Shown here piece after piece: positions 14,995 to 20,460 of a DNA stretch of 20,460 nucleotides (its first letter is position 1; the number at the start of each line of letters is the position of its first letter). This DNA is from a virus. The notes below the pieces were generated by a model. That model was not told where the DNA came from. It saw only the letters and a list, made by a program, of their open reading frames with translations, and did not search any database. The translations under genes and the position numbers were made by a program. Where the stretch lies: positions 1 through 20,460 of the IMG/VR virus record IMGVR_UViG_3300025759_000907, one strand, 5' to 3'.

Positions 14995-15040
14995 GAAATC
15001 CCTACAGCAAAAAGGTCTTTTTTAACGATGTAAGTCCTAA

Positions 15041-15253
15041 TTAACCAGCGTAAAGATGAATTTCACCATCTCTAGGATTGCTGTGGACTTGCTCTTCCTG
15101 TTGTCTGATGATTGATCTAATTACTCTTTTGATCTCATCACCAAGAACAGACATTTCAGGTGTTATTTGTCCTTTGTTCTCAAGAAACAACTCATTCCAT
15201 CTAGACTCGAGTTTCAGTTTCTTTGCGAACAGTATCATGTTGTCCTGAGCCAT
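15041..15253 (-). CDS. Small acidic-basic helical protein, unknown function
   Basis: A 70-residue protein starting MAQDNMILFAKKLKLESRWN. The ATG at 15253 is chosen because GAGGAGG lies 6-7 bases upstream; a start five codons earlier would cut into this site. It is mostly helical (residues 3-55) with a charged middle (LGDEIKRVIRSIIRQQEEQV) and ends HSNPRDGEIHLYAG. Its first 53 bases overlap the end of the preceding gene in another frame. It follows the capsid terminator and precedes the promoter gap. I do not recognise the family. Confidence 0.65.
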   Translation of the reverse strand: MAQDNMILFAKKLKLESRWNELFLENKGQITPEMSVLGDEIKRVIRSIIRQQEEQVHSNPRDGEIHLYAG

Positions 15254-15461
15254 TATTAACCTCCTCATAGGTTATGTAAAAATCATTTCCAGTGCTTGTA
15301 AACTGAAGATCATTTTTTTCCCAGTTTATATCAGATTTTCCTATAAAGTCAATGATATGAGGGTTTAACTCATTTGCATCATTTATCTCTTTTTCACTTT
15401 CGATTTCAAACTTTGTTTGAAGGTATTTTGTGAATATTTTTACTAGATATTTCTTTGTCAT
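15201..15461 (-). CDS. Small protein downstream of the capsid gene, unknown function
   Basis: An 86-residue protein starting MTKKYLVKIFTKYLQTKFEI. ATG 15461 is chosen because AAAGGA lies just upstream; a start eleven codons earlier would fall in the terminator hairpin. It is a Lys/Glu/Asn-rich mixed alpha/beta protein with a NDLQFTSTGNDFYITYEEV strand pair and no Cys-based motif. The end overlaps the next gene by 53 bases. Because a terminator separates it from the capsid gene, it is probably expressed by readthrough at a lower level. Family not recognised. Confidence 0.62.
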   Translation of the reverse strand: MTKKYLVKIFTKYLQTKFEIESEKEINDANELNPHIIDFIGKSDINWEKNDLQFTSTGNDFYITYEEVNNGSGQHDTVRKETETRV

Positions 15462-15475
15462 GTTTTTCCTTTCTA

Positions 15476-15506
15476 TCAAAAAGAAAGGGCCCAATCAAGG
15501 GCCCTT
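15476..15506 (-). terminator. Rho-independent terminator after the major capsid gene
   Basis: The minus strand reads AAGGGCCC, loop TTGATT, GGGCCCTT (15506-15485), a perfect 8-bp stem with six G-C pairs, followed at once by TCTTTTTGA. This is a textbook intrinsic terminator. It lies 25 bases after the capsid gene stop and before the ribosome site of the next gene. Confidence 0.85.
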
Positions 15507-15531
15507 CCAAAATAAATACTTAATTTAAGTA

Positions 15532-16437
15532 TTAAGCACCTGGTGATCCGAAGATACCTCTGAAGTCAGAGAAACCAAAAGAGTATCTCTCTCTTGCTTT
15601 GTATCTTACGTTACCAGTATCGAAGTCACCTTCCATTGCAGTTTTGATTGGTGATCTTACGAACATTTTCATACCATTAGGCACGTCTGTTTTGATAAAG
15701 AACGCATCTGTGTCAGTTAAGAAATTATTCACAGTGTAACCTTGTGGAATCATTCCCATGCTGTTGATTGCGTTGATATCATTGTCCGCAGTTCCAACTC
15801 TTTGTGAAGACTTCATTAATCTTTCCGCTGTGAATTGTAATTCACTTGGAATAATTAATTTTAATCCTCTCGCTGCAACTTTCAAGCCTCTTTCATCAGT
15901 GAAAGCCGCAATATCAATTAACGACTGTTCTAATGAAGTTTCGTTTAAGTCGGCAGAAGTGCCTAACTCATTTGAAACTGTACCAGCGATTGTTGGGTGG
16001 TCAGTAGCACAAAGCTCCTTACCATCACCGCCAGCAAAGCTTGAATCAAATGCATTGTTTAATACATTTGCTGCTTTTACTTGTTTGGTATTCGCCATAG
16101 ATCTAGCTAATGCTTTTGTATATCTAGACGCAAGTCTGTCATACAAGTTATCTTCAATCGCTTCTTCAGTGATTGAGAATGCAAGAGCAATAGTCTCGTG
16201 CGTATATCTAGCAGTGAAAGTTTCTTGTGCATTGTCAAAAGTCACGCCAGAACCTTCTGGTTTAACTTGTGCATTGCCAAAGCCACTTAACATTACTTCT
16301 TCTTCAAAAGCTCTGTCAGATGTCTCTGTGTCGAAAATTTCAGTATGCTGATTTTCATACCTTTTATACTCCAGACCGAATAAAGCATTCAAACCTGGTT
16401 CTAGTTCTTTAACTAGTTGTCCTCTACTTATCGCCAT
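15532..16437 (-). CDS. Major capsid protein (Mu gpT-like, HK97 fold)
   Basis: A 301-residue protein starting MAISRGQLVKELEPGLNALF. Features of the Mu gpT-like major head subunit include the N-terminal helical entry, the E-loop region (FTARYTHETIALAFSITEEAI followed by EDNLYDRLASRYTKALARSM), CATDHPTIAGTVSNELG, KLIIPSELQFTAERLMKS and a C-terminal MKMFVRSPIKTAMEGDFDTG / RYSFGFSDFRGIFGS. Hundreds of copies would form the icosahedral shell. No cleavable prodomain or protease gene is seen, and a separate probable scaffolding gene lies upstream. AAGGAG precedes the ATG. A strong terminator follows. Codon use and G+C are clearly higher than in the enzyme cassette, as expected for a highly expressed gene. 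Confidence 0.88.
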   Translation of the reverse strand: MAISRGQLVKELEPGLNALFGLEYKRYENQHTEIFDTETSDRAFEEEVMLSGFGNAQVKPEGSGVTFDNAQETFTARYTHETIALAFSITEEAIEDNLYDRLASRYTKALARSMANTKQVKAANVLNNAFDSSFAGGDGKELCATDHPTIAGTVSNELGTSADLNETSLEQSLIDIAAFTDERGLKVAARGLKLIIPSELQFTAERLMKSSQRVGTADNDINAINSMGMIPQGYTVNNFLTDTDAFFIKTDVPNGMKMFVRSPIKTAMEGDFDTGNVRYKARERYSFGFSDFRGIFGSPGA

Positions 16438-16448
16438 AGTTTATCTCC

Positions 16449-17033
16449 TTATACGCCTGTTGTAGTTTTTAAGTTATGTTCGTTGATGATTCCAACAACA
16501 TTAACATTTGCTGCATAAGTTGTAGCATTTGATAAATTGTTGTTATCGTCATCTTTAGTTACGCCAATAACTCTTATTTGTTTTGCAGATGTAGTCATGT
16601 TTGTCATGCTAACTTCAACAGCAGAAATGTAGTTCGGTGAAGAACCAGCAGCGTAAGTCGCTAAATCTGCGTTTAAGTTAATGTTAGCAATCGGCATTGC
16701 TGCGTCTGCTTGGATTTCGAACCTTTCATAAGGATCATCTGAAACAAATCCAACGATGTCTGTTGCAGCGTTAGATGCTTCTAGGTGATTAGCCCATGTT
16801 GGTTTCGAAGTGCTTGAGTCAGTATAGAATACACCGTTAAGTGAACCCAGTAAGTTACCGCCCGCTCCGCCTACACCAATGTAACCAGTAGCTAATGCTT
16901 GTACTGGATCGTTTTGGTATATGGCAGTTGAGTTAGCTGCAATACTATATTCACTTAAACCTTGGTTGTCTCTATTCTGACCAACTTTGCCAATGGCTCT
17001 TAGACCAAAAGCATTATCTACGTTAGTTGCCAT
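16449..17033 (-). CDS. Probable capsid accessory/decoration protein
   Basis: A 194-residue protein starting MATNVDNAFGLRAIGKVGQN. It contains LSEYSIAANSTAIYQNDPVQ, ATGYIGVGGAGGNLLGSLNG, a DDPYERFEIQADAAMPIANI segment and a C-terminal NVVGIINEHNLKTTTGV. I recall proteins of this layout (FGLRPIG..., YxIA..ATAIFxGDPV) directly upstream of marine phage major capsid genes. The all-beta composition and position 11 bases before the capsid gene suggest a capsid-stabilising or decoration protein. No enzyme motif is seen. AGGAG precedes the ATG. This role is inferred from gene order, and a minor head protein is an alternative. Confidence 0.72.
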   Translation of the reverse strand: MATNVDNAFGLRAIGKVGQNRDNQGLSEYSIAANSTAIYQNDPVQALATGYIGVGGAGGNLLGSLNGVFYTDSSTSKPTWANHLEASNAATDIVGFVSDDPYERFEIQADAAMPIANINLNADLATYAAGSSPNYISAVEVSMTNMTTSAKQIRVIGVTKDDDNNNLSNATTYAANVNVVGIINEHNLKTTTGV

Positions 17034-17094
17034 AGTTTTTTACTCCTAAGTTTAGTTTATATTTAGTATCGCGGTAGTTGGTATTTCTAAAAAA

Positions 17095-17556
17095 TTATTT
17101 TTTAGTACCACCAAAAGTTACGCGACTCTGCCTATTACTATCAATAGGCATACTTGGGTGCTGTTCCTTCAAAAGATCGTTGTTAACTGCTTCGTCTCGA
17201 TCTTGTACTTGTTTCCTAAAGTACGCTTCACGAGATTTTGCGATCTCTTCTGGTATCCTAGCCAGCACTAGGCCGCCTACTCCGATCACTCCTGCGTATT
17301 TGCCTTCAGCAACTTGTGGATAAGGATGTTCCGGATATTGATCTGCTCTTACGAGTTCCCAACCGGATCTAAGTTTACCTGACATGTTCTTTGTATCGTC
17401 CATACCAAGCGTCTCAGTTCTTATCCATCTGTGCCTATAACCATCTGGCGCAGGTGGTGCATCTAAAGATGACGGGGGAGTCCAGGTTGTAGGTCTAACT
17501 TCGTTAGATCTTGACTGACTCGCACGAGGGGTCTTGTTTAGTTTTTCGTTTTCCAT
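17095..17556 (-). CDS. Conserved head-module protein, unknown function
   Basis: A 153-residue protein. The N-terminal 35 residues are polar and likely disordered; a conserved core follows: PDGYRHRWIRTETLGMDDTK, LRSGWELVRADQYPEHPYPQ, GVIGVGGLVLARIPEEIAKS and a helix with many charged residues (REAYFRKQVQDRDEAVNNDL). I recall the GW-E-VRA-x-EYP / LARMPEEI pattern in marine phage head modules next to scaffold genes, without known function. It starts four bases after the scaffold gene stop with a strong AGGAGG. Expected to interact with scaffold or coat. Its stop sits in an AT-rich hairpin, so partial termination is possible. Confidence 0.7.
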   Translation of the reverse strand: MENEKLNKTPRASQSRSNEVRPTTWTPPSSLDAPPAPDGYRHRWIRTETLGMDDTKNMSGKLRSGWELVRADQYPEHPYPQVAEGKYAGVIGVGGLVLARIPEEIAKSREAYFRKQVQDRDEAVNNDLLKEQHPSMPIDSNRQSRVTFGGTKK

Positions 17557-17560
17557 ATGC

Positions 17561-18547
17561 TTAAACCTCCTTCATGTGTTTTTTTTGTTTTGCATAATCT
17601 TCTAATGACACTCCTAATTTTTTGGCAATAGCAACTTCAGAAGGGGTGAGACTGATAGTTTTGCGACCACTTTTTGTGCTTCGCGTTGCCGACGCTACTG
17701 TTTGCACTGGCTTAGTCGTTTGAGCCGTTGTATCAGTAGTTGTAGCAAATTTATGCGGAAATTCAAGTCTTATTCTTTTATCAATTTCAGCATAATAATC
17801 GTCACTATTAGCATCATAACCTTCAGCTTCCAATTTATTATGGATGTCAAAAGCCGTGTAAGTCATAGCTGTATCAGTACCAAACCACTTGTTTTTAGCT
17901 CCCCAAGCTTCTGCTCTAGGATCTACATTTTGTTGTTGTGGTTGCGGTTGATTAAATGCAGGCATTTCTTCTGCTTTAACTTCCGTTTGTTTGGTTGATT
18001 CAGCTAATTCTTTAGCTTCTGCAAGTCTAGATTCCTCATAACCTAATCTTGCAATTTCTTTTTGAGCCTCAACTTCTGCTGCAACATCATCATTAGCTCT
18101 AGCTGTAGCTAATTTTGTCTGAGCTGCTAATAGTCCAGATTTGATTCTCTCTTCTCTATCTTTTACTCCAGCTTGTTCAACTGAAGAATATTTTTTAGAT
18201 AGCTCTTCTCTTTGCTTTTTTTGTAATCTAGCAAATTCAATGGCTTCATCTCTTTGTCTTTGAGCTTCTCTCCATTTACCTGTAAGCTTAGCTATTCTTC
18301 TTTGAACGTCTTTTGAGTAATTCTCTAATTCTAAATCTTTCGCATCTTTCTCGTCGCTAGCCTCTTGCTTCTCGTCGCCTGTTTCTTGCGGCTGGGAGCT
18401 AGAGTCTTTTGTTTCTACTACAGAAACTTCTTCCTTGGTTTCAACTTGATTTTCAGTTTGAGCATCGTCGTTTAATTCGACTTCTTGCCCTGGACCTGAA
18501 GTATCAATATCCACCATAGGAATTTCTCTTTTGTTTTCTTCTTGCAT
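17561..18547 (-). CDS. Probable capsid scaffolding protein
   Basis: A 328-residue, highly charged protein. Residues 1-70 are an acidic, disordered region (Glu, Asp, Gln, Thr). Residues 70-190 form a long, probably coiled-coil helix (KDVQRRIAKLTGKWREAQRQ and following). Residues 190-215 are a Gln/Pro linker, 215-265 a small folded part (AWGAKNKWFGTDTAMTYTAF), and the last 40 residues a basic tail with ISLTPSEVAIAKKLGVSLED, similar to the coat-binding helix-turn-helix of scaffolding proteins. This order, just upstream of coat genes, supports scaffolding, which directs shell assembly and is then lost. No protease domain is seen. AGGAGG precedes the ATG, in the loop of a five-base-pair inverted repeat. 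Confidence 0.78.
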   Translation of the reverse strand: MQEENKREIPMVDIDTSGPGQEVELNDDAQTENQVETKEEVSVVETKDSSSQPQETGDEKQEASDEKDAKDLELENYSKDVQRRIAKLTGKWREAQRQRDEAIEFARLQKKQREELSKKYSSVEQAGVKDREERIKSGLLAAQTKLATARANDDVAAEVEAQKEIARLGYEESRLAEAKELAESTKQTEVKAEEMPAFNQPQPQQQNVDPRAEAWGAKNKWFGTDTAMTYTAFDIHNKLEAEGYDANSDDYYAEIDKRIRLEFPHKFATTTDTTAQTTKPVQTVASATRSTKSGRKTISLTPSEVAIAKKLGVSLEDYAKQKKHMKEV

Positions 18548-18561
18548 AGTTTCCTCCTATG

Positions 18562-19047
18562 TTAAATGTAATGCAATACAGATTCTGGGTCTTTAACAGT
18601 ACCTAGAACCTCATCGTCGTTGAGAAGACGAACTTCACCGCCTTCTATTGGTAGTCTTGAACCAGCATATCTGGCAAAGATGACCCAATCTTTTTCCTTA
18701 CACCAAGGACCTGTTTCAAACTTATCTTTGTCTTTATAACAAAGAGGTCCCATCTTTAAAACATAACCACAGTTTGTAACCATTCTAGCTTTGTCTAAAG
18801 ATTCTTGTGAAAATATAATTCCACCTTTAGTTTTTTCTTTTGGTGTAAAAGGTAAAACTAACATTCTCCATCCTGATGGTTCAGGTAACTGTTCCATCAT
18901 TTCTCCAATGTTATTTTCGTCTAACCTTTTTGATTCTTCTACTGATTTTACTTTATCTTGCTCTTTGTATTTTTCTTCAAGAGCTAGTTTCGTCTTCGGA
19001 ATCTCTTTGTCCGAATTTGACGACGTTTGTTGTGTCTGGTTGCTCAT
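18562..19047 (-). CDS. GroES-like co-chaperonin
   Basis: A 161-residue protein whose residues about 53-161 match the Cpn10 fold: EPSGWRMLVLPFTPKEKTKG, then GGIIFS (mobile loop, residues 67-80), ARMVTNCGYVLKMGPLCY, KDWVIFARYAGSRLP and RLLNDDEVLGTVKDP. Host GroES is about 97 residues, and this one has an extra 50-residue charged N-terminal extension and a Cys-containing insertion (residues 94-116). Like T4 gp31, it could replace or retarget host GroES so that GroEL folds the coat protein. No GroEL gene is visible. The ATG at 19047 has AGGAGG with good spacing, which puts the first 71 bases inside the end of the preceding gene. Confidence 0.85.
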   Translation of the reverse strand: MSNQTQQTSSNSDKEIPKTKLALEEKYKEQDKVKSVEESKRLDENNIGEMMEQLPEPSGWRMLVLPFTPKEKTKGGIIFSQESLDKARMVTNCGYVLKMGPLCYKDKDKFETGPWCKEKDWVIFARYAGSRLPIEGGEVRLLNDDEVLGTVKDPESVLHYI

Positions 19048-19252
19048 TTTTTTTATCCTCCTTTGGATTTAGCAGGTTTGAGATTTCCTGATCTATTATT
19101 TGTAAGGCATGTGCCTGTCCTAAAAGATATTTATAACCTTCCATATCTTTTATTCCACCAGCAACCATAGTGTCACCTATCTGCTGATAAGAATTTCTTA
19201 TAATTTTTCTAAGTGTGGGTACGAATGTTTCTAGTGTATAATGTTCTGCCAT
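18977..19252 (-). CDS. Small acidic helical protein, unknown function
   Basis: A 91-residue protein starting MAEHYTLETFVPTLRKIIRN. ATG 19252 is chosen over one four codons upstream because it overlaps the upstream stop as TAATG, as at the preceding junctions. Residues 5-70 are predicted helical (GYKYLLGQAHALQIIDQEIS), and the last 25 residues form an acidic disordered tail that overlaps the GroES-like gene by 71 bases in another frame. The IRNSYQQIGDTMVAGGIKDM region resembles small phage proteins of marine contigs, but I cannot name a function. It is acidic, unlike its four strongly basic upstream neighbours. Confidence 0.68.
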   Translation of the reverse strand: MAEHYTLETFVPTLRKIIRNSYQQIGDTMVAGGIKDMEGYKYLLGQAHALQIIDQEISNLLNPKEDKKNEQPDTTNVVKFGQRDSEDETSS

Positions 19253-19533
19253 TAGCAATTCCATTTTCTAAGACTCTTGTTAATCCTAGAATCGGGATCG
19301 CGTGCAGTTTTTGCAGAAGTTAATCTTTTCTTCATGCCTTTCATACGAGCGCAGAACGATTTTCTACGATTAGCAGCCTTAGAACCTTTCTTTAATTTAG
19401 ACGGTTTAGTTGTTACAGCTGTTTTTAACTTTGAACCAGGATTAGCAGCTCTGTAAGATGCAACTCCTTTTTTGTTCAAACCTCCTGACGGAGACTTTCC
19501 TTCTTTTCTTTGCCAAGCAGCAGTTCTTGCCAT
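19252..19533 (-). CDS. Small basic protein, DUF6321-like
   Basis: A 93-residue, strongly basic protein beginning MARTAAWQRKEGKSPSGGLN and ending in RRKSFCARMKGMKKRLTSAK, ARDPDSRINKSLRKWNC. I recall this start and the FCARMKGMKKxLTSxKTARDPxSRINKSLRKWNC ending from phage proteins grouped as DUF6321. Two cysteines (one in FCAR, one as the last residue) are the only ones. The charge suggests nucleic-acid or nucleoprotein contact, but no function is established. It is flanked by TAATG overlaps on both sides. Confidence 0.78.
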   Translation of the reverse strand: MARTAAWQRKEGKSPSGGLNKKGVASYRAANPGSKLKTAVTTKPSKLKKGSKAANRRKSFCARMKGMKKRLTSAKTARDPDSRINKSLRKWNC

Positions 19534-19877
19534 TATATTAATCCTTTATAATATTTTCTATAACTAGGATTACTATATGTTTTTCCATCAACATTCAAGT
19601 CGATGAAACTTCCAATGTAACCGCCTTCGGCCTTATTAGTTCTTTTTACAATTGTTTTAACATTTGTTGGTTTAGGACCAGTGTTACCTGCAGCTCTTTT
19701 TCTTTTTACTGCAGAAGCTTTTTGTGAAGAAGACATTGATCTTGCTTTTGCAAGTGGAACGCATTTTGGATATTTTCTTTTAGAGCCTTTTGATCTTCCA
19801 CATGGTTGATATTTACCATCTTTTTTAGGAGCTCCAATGTCTACCCATTTCTCTTGTACCCACTTACGTAGTCCCAT
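19533..19877 (-). CDS. Small basic protein, DUF5872-like
   Basis: A 114-residue, Lys/Arg-rich protein with the segment KWVDIGAPKKDGKYQPCGRS and KRKYPKCVPLAKARSMSSSQ, which I recall as the core of DUF5872 (a CGR...YPKCVP pair of cysteines followed by an MSxxQKxSAVxRKR helix). The rest is a basic linker and a C-terminal GYIGSFIDLNVDGKTYSNPS. The two cysteines might bind metal together with those of the neighbouring 48-residue protein, but no full motif is visible. It starts with TAATG overlap on the preceding gene. Function unknown. Confidence 0.75.
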   Translation of the reverse strand: MGLRKWVQEKWVDIGAPKKDGKYQPCGRSKGSKRKYPKCVPLAKARSMSSSQKASAVKRKRAAGNTGPKPTNVKTIVKRTNKAEGGYIGSFIDLNVDGKTYSNPSYRKYYKGLI

Positions 19878-20023
19878 TATCTTTTCTTTTTAGTTTTTTT
19901 CTTTCCACCTGGTTTTATTTTACCAGAACAAACTGCTGATCCATACATATTAGCATATGCAGATGGATATACTTTGAATTTTCTTTTTGCAGCAGCTTTA
20001 CCTTTTGCACAAAGTTTGGCCAT
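19877..20023 (-). CDS. 48-residue basic protein, DUF5872-like fragment
   Basis: A short open frame fills the gap between two basic genes exactly. It reads MAKLCAKGKAAAKRKFKVYP then SAYANMYGSAVCSGKIKPGG and a Lys-rich end (KKKTKKKR). ATG at 20023 and TAA at 19879-19877 both overlap neighbours as TAATG. The KVYPSAYANMYGSAVCSGK stretch resembles the conserved SAYAN...VCKG part of DUF5872-type proteins. Two cysteines (5 and 32). The perfect junctions on both sides are the main argument that this is a real gene despite its small size. Confidence 0.8.
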   Translation of the reverse strand: MAKLCAKGKAAAKRKFKVYPSAYANMYGSAVCSGKIKPGGKKKTKKKR

Positions 20024-20295
20024 TACTTAACCTTTTTAACGTTTGAAGCTCCATATCTTTTTCTATTTGTTGGAGTATCTAAAACAAGTCTTTTAGTCTT
20101 TTTATCAACAAAAGTGGCTTTTCTTGCTTGCTCTCCTCTACCAGTCTTGTTCATATCTCTCATCTGACCTCTCATCATAGATTGAAAAGCTTTATTTCCT
20201 TTTGGATCTTTTGCTCTTTCACTTACTTTTTTCTTTACAGTTTTCATTTTTGAAGCCATTCCTCCAAATTGTTTCTTCATTCTTTTTTTCATCAT
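20023..20295 (-). CDS. Small basic Met-rich protein, unknown function
   Basis: A 90-residue protein starting MMKKRMKKQFGGMASKMKTV. ATG 20295 is chosen because it overlaps the TAA of the upstream frame as TAATG; a start seven codons earlier is less likely. It is very Lys/Arg- and Met-rich, with NKAFQSMMRGQMRDMNKTGR and ending RKRYGASNVKKVK. It has no Cys and no recognisable fold. Part of the run of basic proteins upstream of the head genes; possibly a DNA- or portal-associated virion protein, but this is only an inference from charge and place. Confidence 0.68.
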   Translation of the reverse strand: MMKKRMKKQFGGMASKMKTVKKKVSERAKDPKGNKAFQSMMRGQMRDMNKTGRGEQARKATFVDKKTKRLVLDTPTNRKRYGASNVKKVK

Positions 20296-20460
20296 TAGTG
20301 TCTCGCCTTTCCCCATCCTTGTATTTGGATAGATTTCTTTTTACCTTTTGGATTTCCTACTTCGTCAACAGCATTGTCTGCTTTAACTTCAACAGGTCCA
20401 CCTTCAGCAAATACACCTCTACCTTTTAGAATATCTGCTTTTGTTATTTTTCCATCTTTG
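20295..20460 (-). CDS. C-terminal part of a small phage protein (cut by window edge)
   Basis: An open frame entering from the high-coordinate edge gives the last 54 residues of a protein: KDGKITKADILKGRGVFAEG, then GPVEVKADNAVDEVGNPKGK and KKSIQIQGWGKARH before TAA (20297-20295). The stop overlaps the next ATG as TAATG. The KGRGVFAEGG and IQGWGKAR pieces resemble short phage proteins with a C-terminal GxGKAR end in marine phages. The start lies outside the window, so length and function cannot be told. Confidence 0.65.
   Translation of the reverse strand, partial: KDGKITKADILKGRGVFAEGGPVEVKADNAVDEVGNPKGKKKSIQIQGWGKARH

Noticed and set aside
15015-15030. AAAAAGGTCTTTTTT as a terminator after the 70-residue gene
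   Set aside because: The loop would be at most four bases with an A/T-only stem, so it is not convincing.
15758-16351. Long plus-strand open frame opposite the capsid gene
   Set aside because: It lies entirely antisense to the well-supported capsid gene, has a composition (Ser/Leu/Ala/Cys) typical of an antisense shadow and no ribosome site or family resemblance.
17078-17115. Hairpin CTAAAAAA/TTTTTTAG around the stop at 17095 as a terminator
   Set aside because: The stem is almost only A-T pairs, with a 3-base loop, so it would be a poor terminator; no -35 element accompanies the nearby TATAAA, so no promoter is called either.
1-20460. tRNA, rRNA, integrase, attachment site or CRISPR array
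   Set aside because: No cloverleaf-like conserved segments, repeat-spacer pattern or recombinase motifs were seen on either strand while reading; a tRNAscan or Infernal run could still find something I missed.

Overview
The window looks like part of the structural (virion morphogenesis) half of a tailed bacteriophage genome. It is low in G+C, and every supported gene lies on the minus strand, so transcription runs from high to low coordinates. The neck proteins resemble the podovirus P22 gp4/gp10 type, and the major capsid protein looks like the Mu gpT branch of the HK97 fold. The accessory proteins (DUF5872/DUF6321-like basic proteins, a GroES-like chaperonin, the MAHFAK-type protein, WG-repeat and glycine-rich fibres) are ones I associate with marine phages of low-GC hosts, such as pelagiphages and environmental marine phage contigs. 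The host assignment is an inference. Nothing here looks cellular: there are no rRNA, tRNA, CRISPR or IS sequences.

Layout in transcription order. (1) 20460-18977: a run of very small, mostly lysine-rich proteins whose stop and start codons overlap as TAATG at five consecutive junctions. One is a 48-residue gene at 19877-20023. (2) 19047-15532: head assembly, with a GroES-like co-chaperonin, a probable scaffolding protein, an unknown conserved protein, a probable capsid accessory/decoration protein and the major capsid protein, followed by a strong intrinsic terminator. (3) 15461-11682: two small overlapping genes, a 161-bp gap with a candidate promoter and a structured leader, then small virion proteins and the neck/adaptor genes. 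(4) 11663-7449: four tail-fibre or host-recognition proteins, including a LamG-like one with tryptophan-glycine repeats and a glycine/proline-rich one. (5) 7390-2891: a tightly overlapping, extremely AT-rich cassette of four 2-oxoglutarate/Fe(II) dioxygenase-like enzymes, a fifth protein that looks like the same fold without the metal ligands, and a NodU/CmcH-type O-carbamoyltransferase. (6) 2886-1: a small unknown protein, the P22 gp10-like neck/tail hub, a 60-residue protein and the start of another virion protein. Terminase and portal genes are not seen and presumably lie beyond the high-coordinate end.

The most interesting part is region 5. Dioxygenases can create hydroxyl groups, and NodU-family enzymes carbamoylate hydroxyls, so the cassette could be a hydroxylate-then-carbamoylate modification pathway placed between fibre and neck genes. 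Its substrate (fibre protein, host surface glycan, nucleotide or small molecule) cannot be read from the sequence. No stretch longer than 161 bp lacks a gene.
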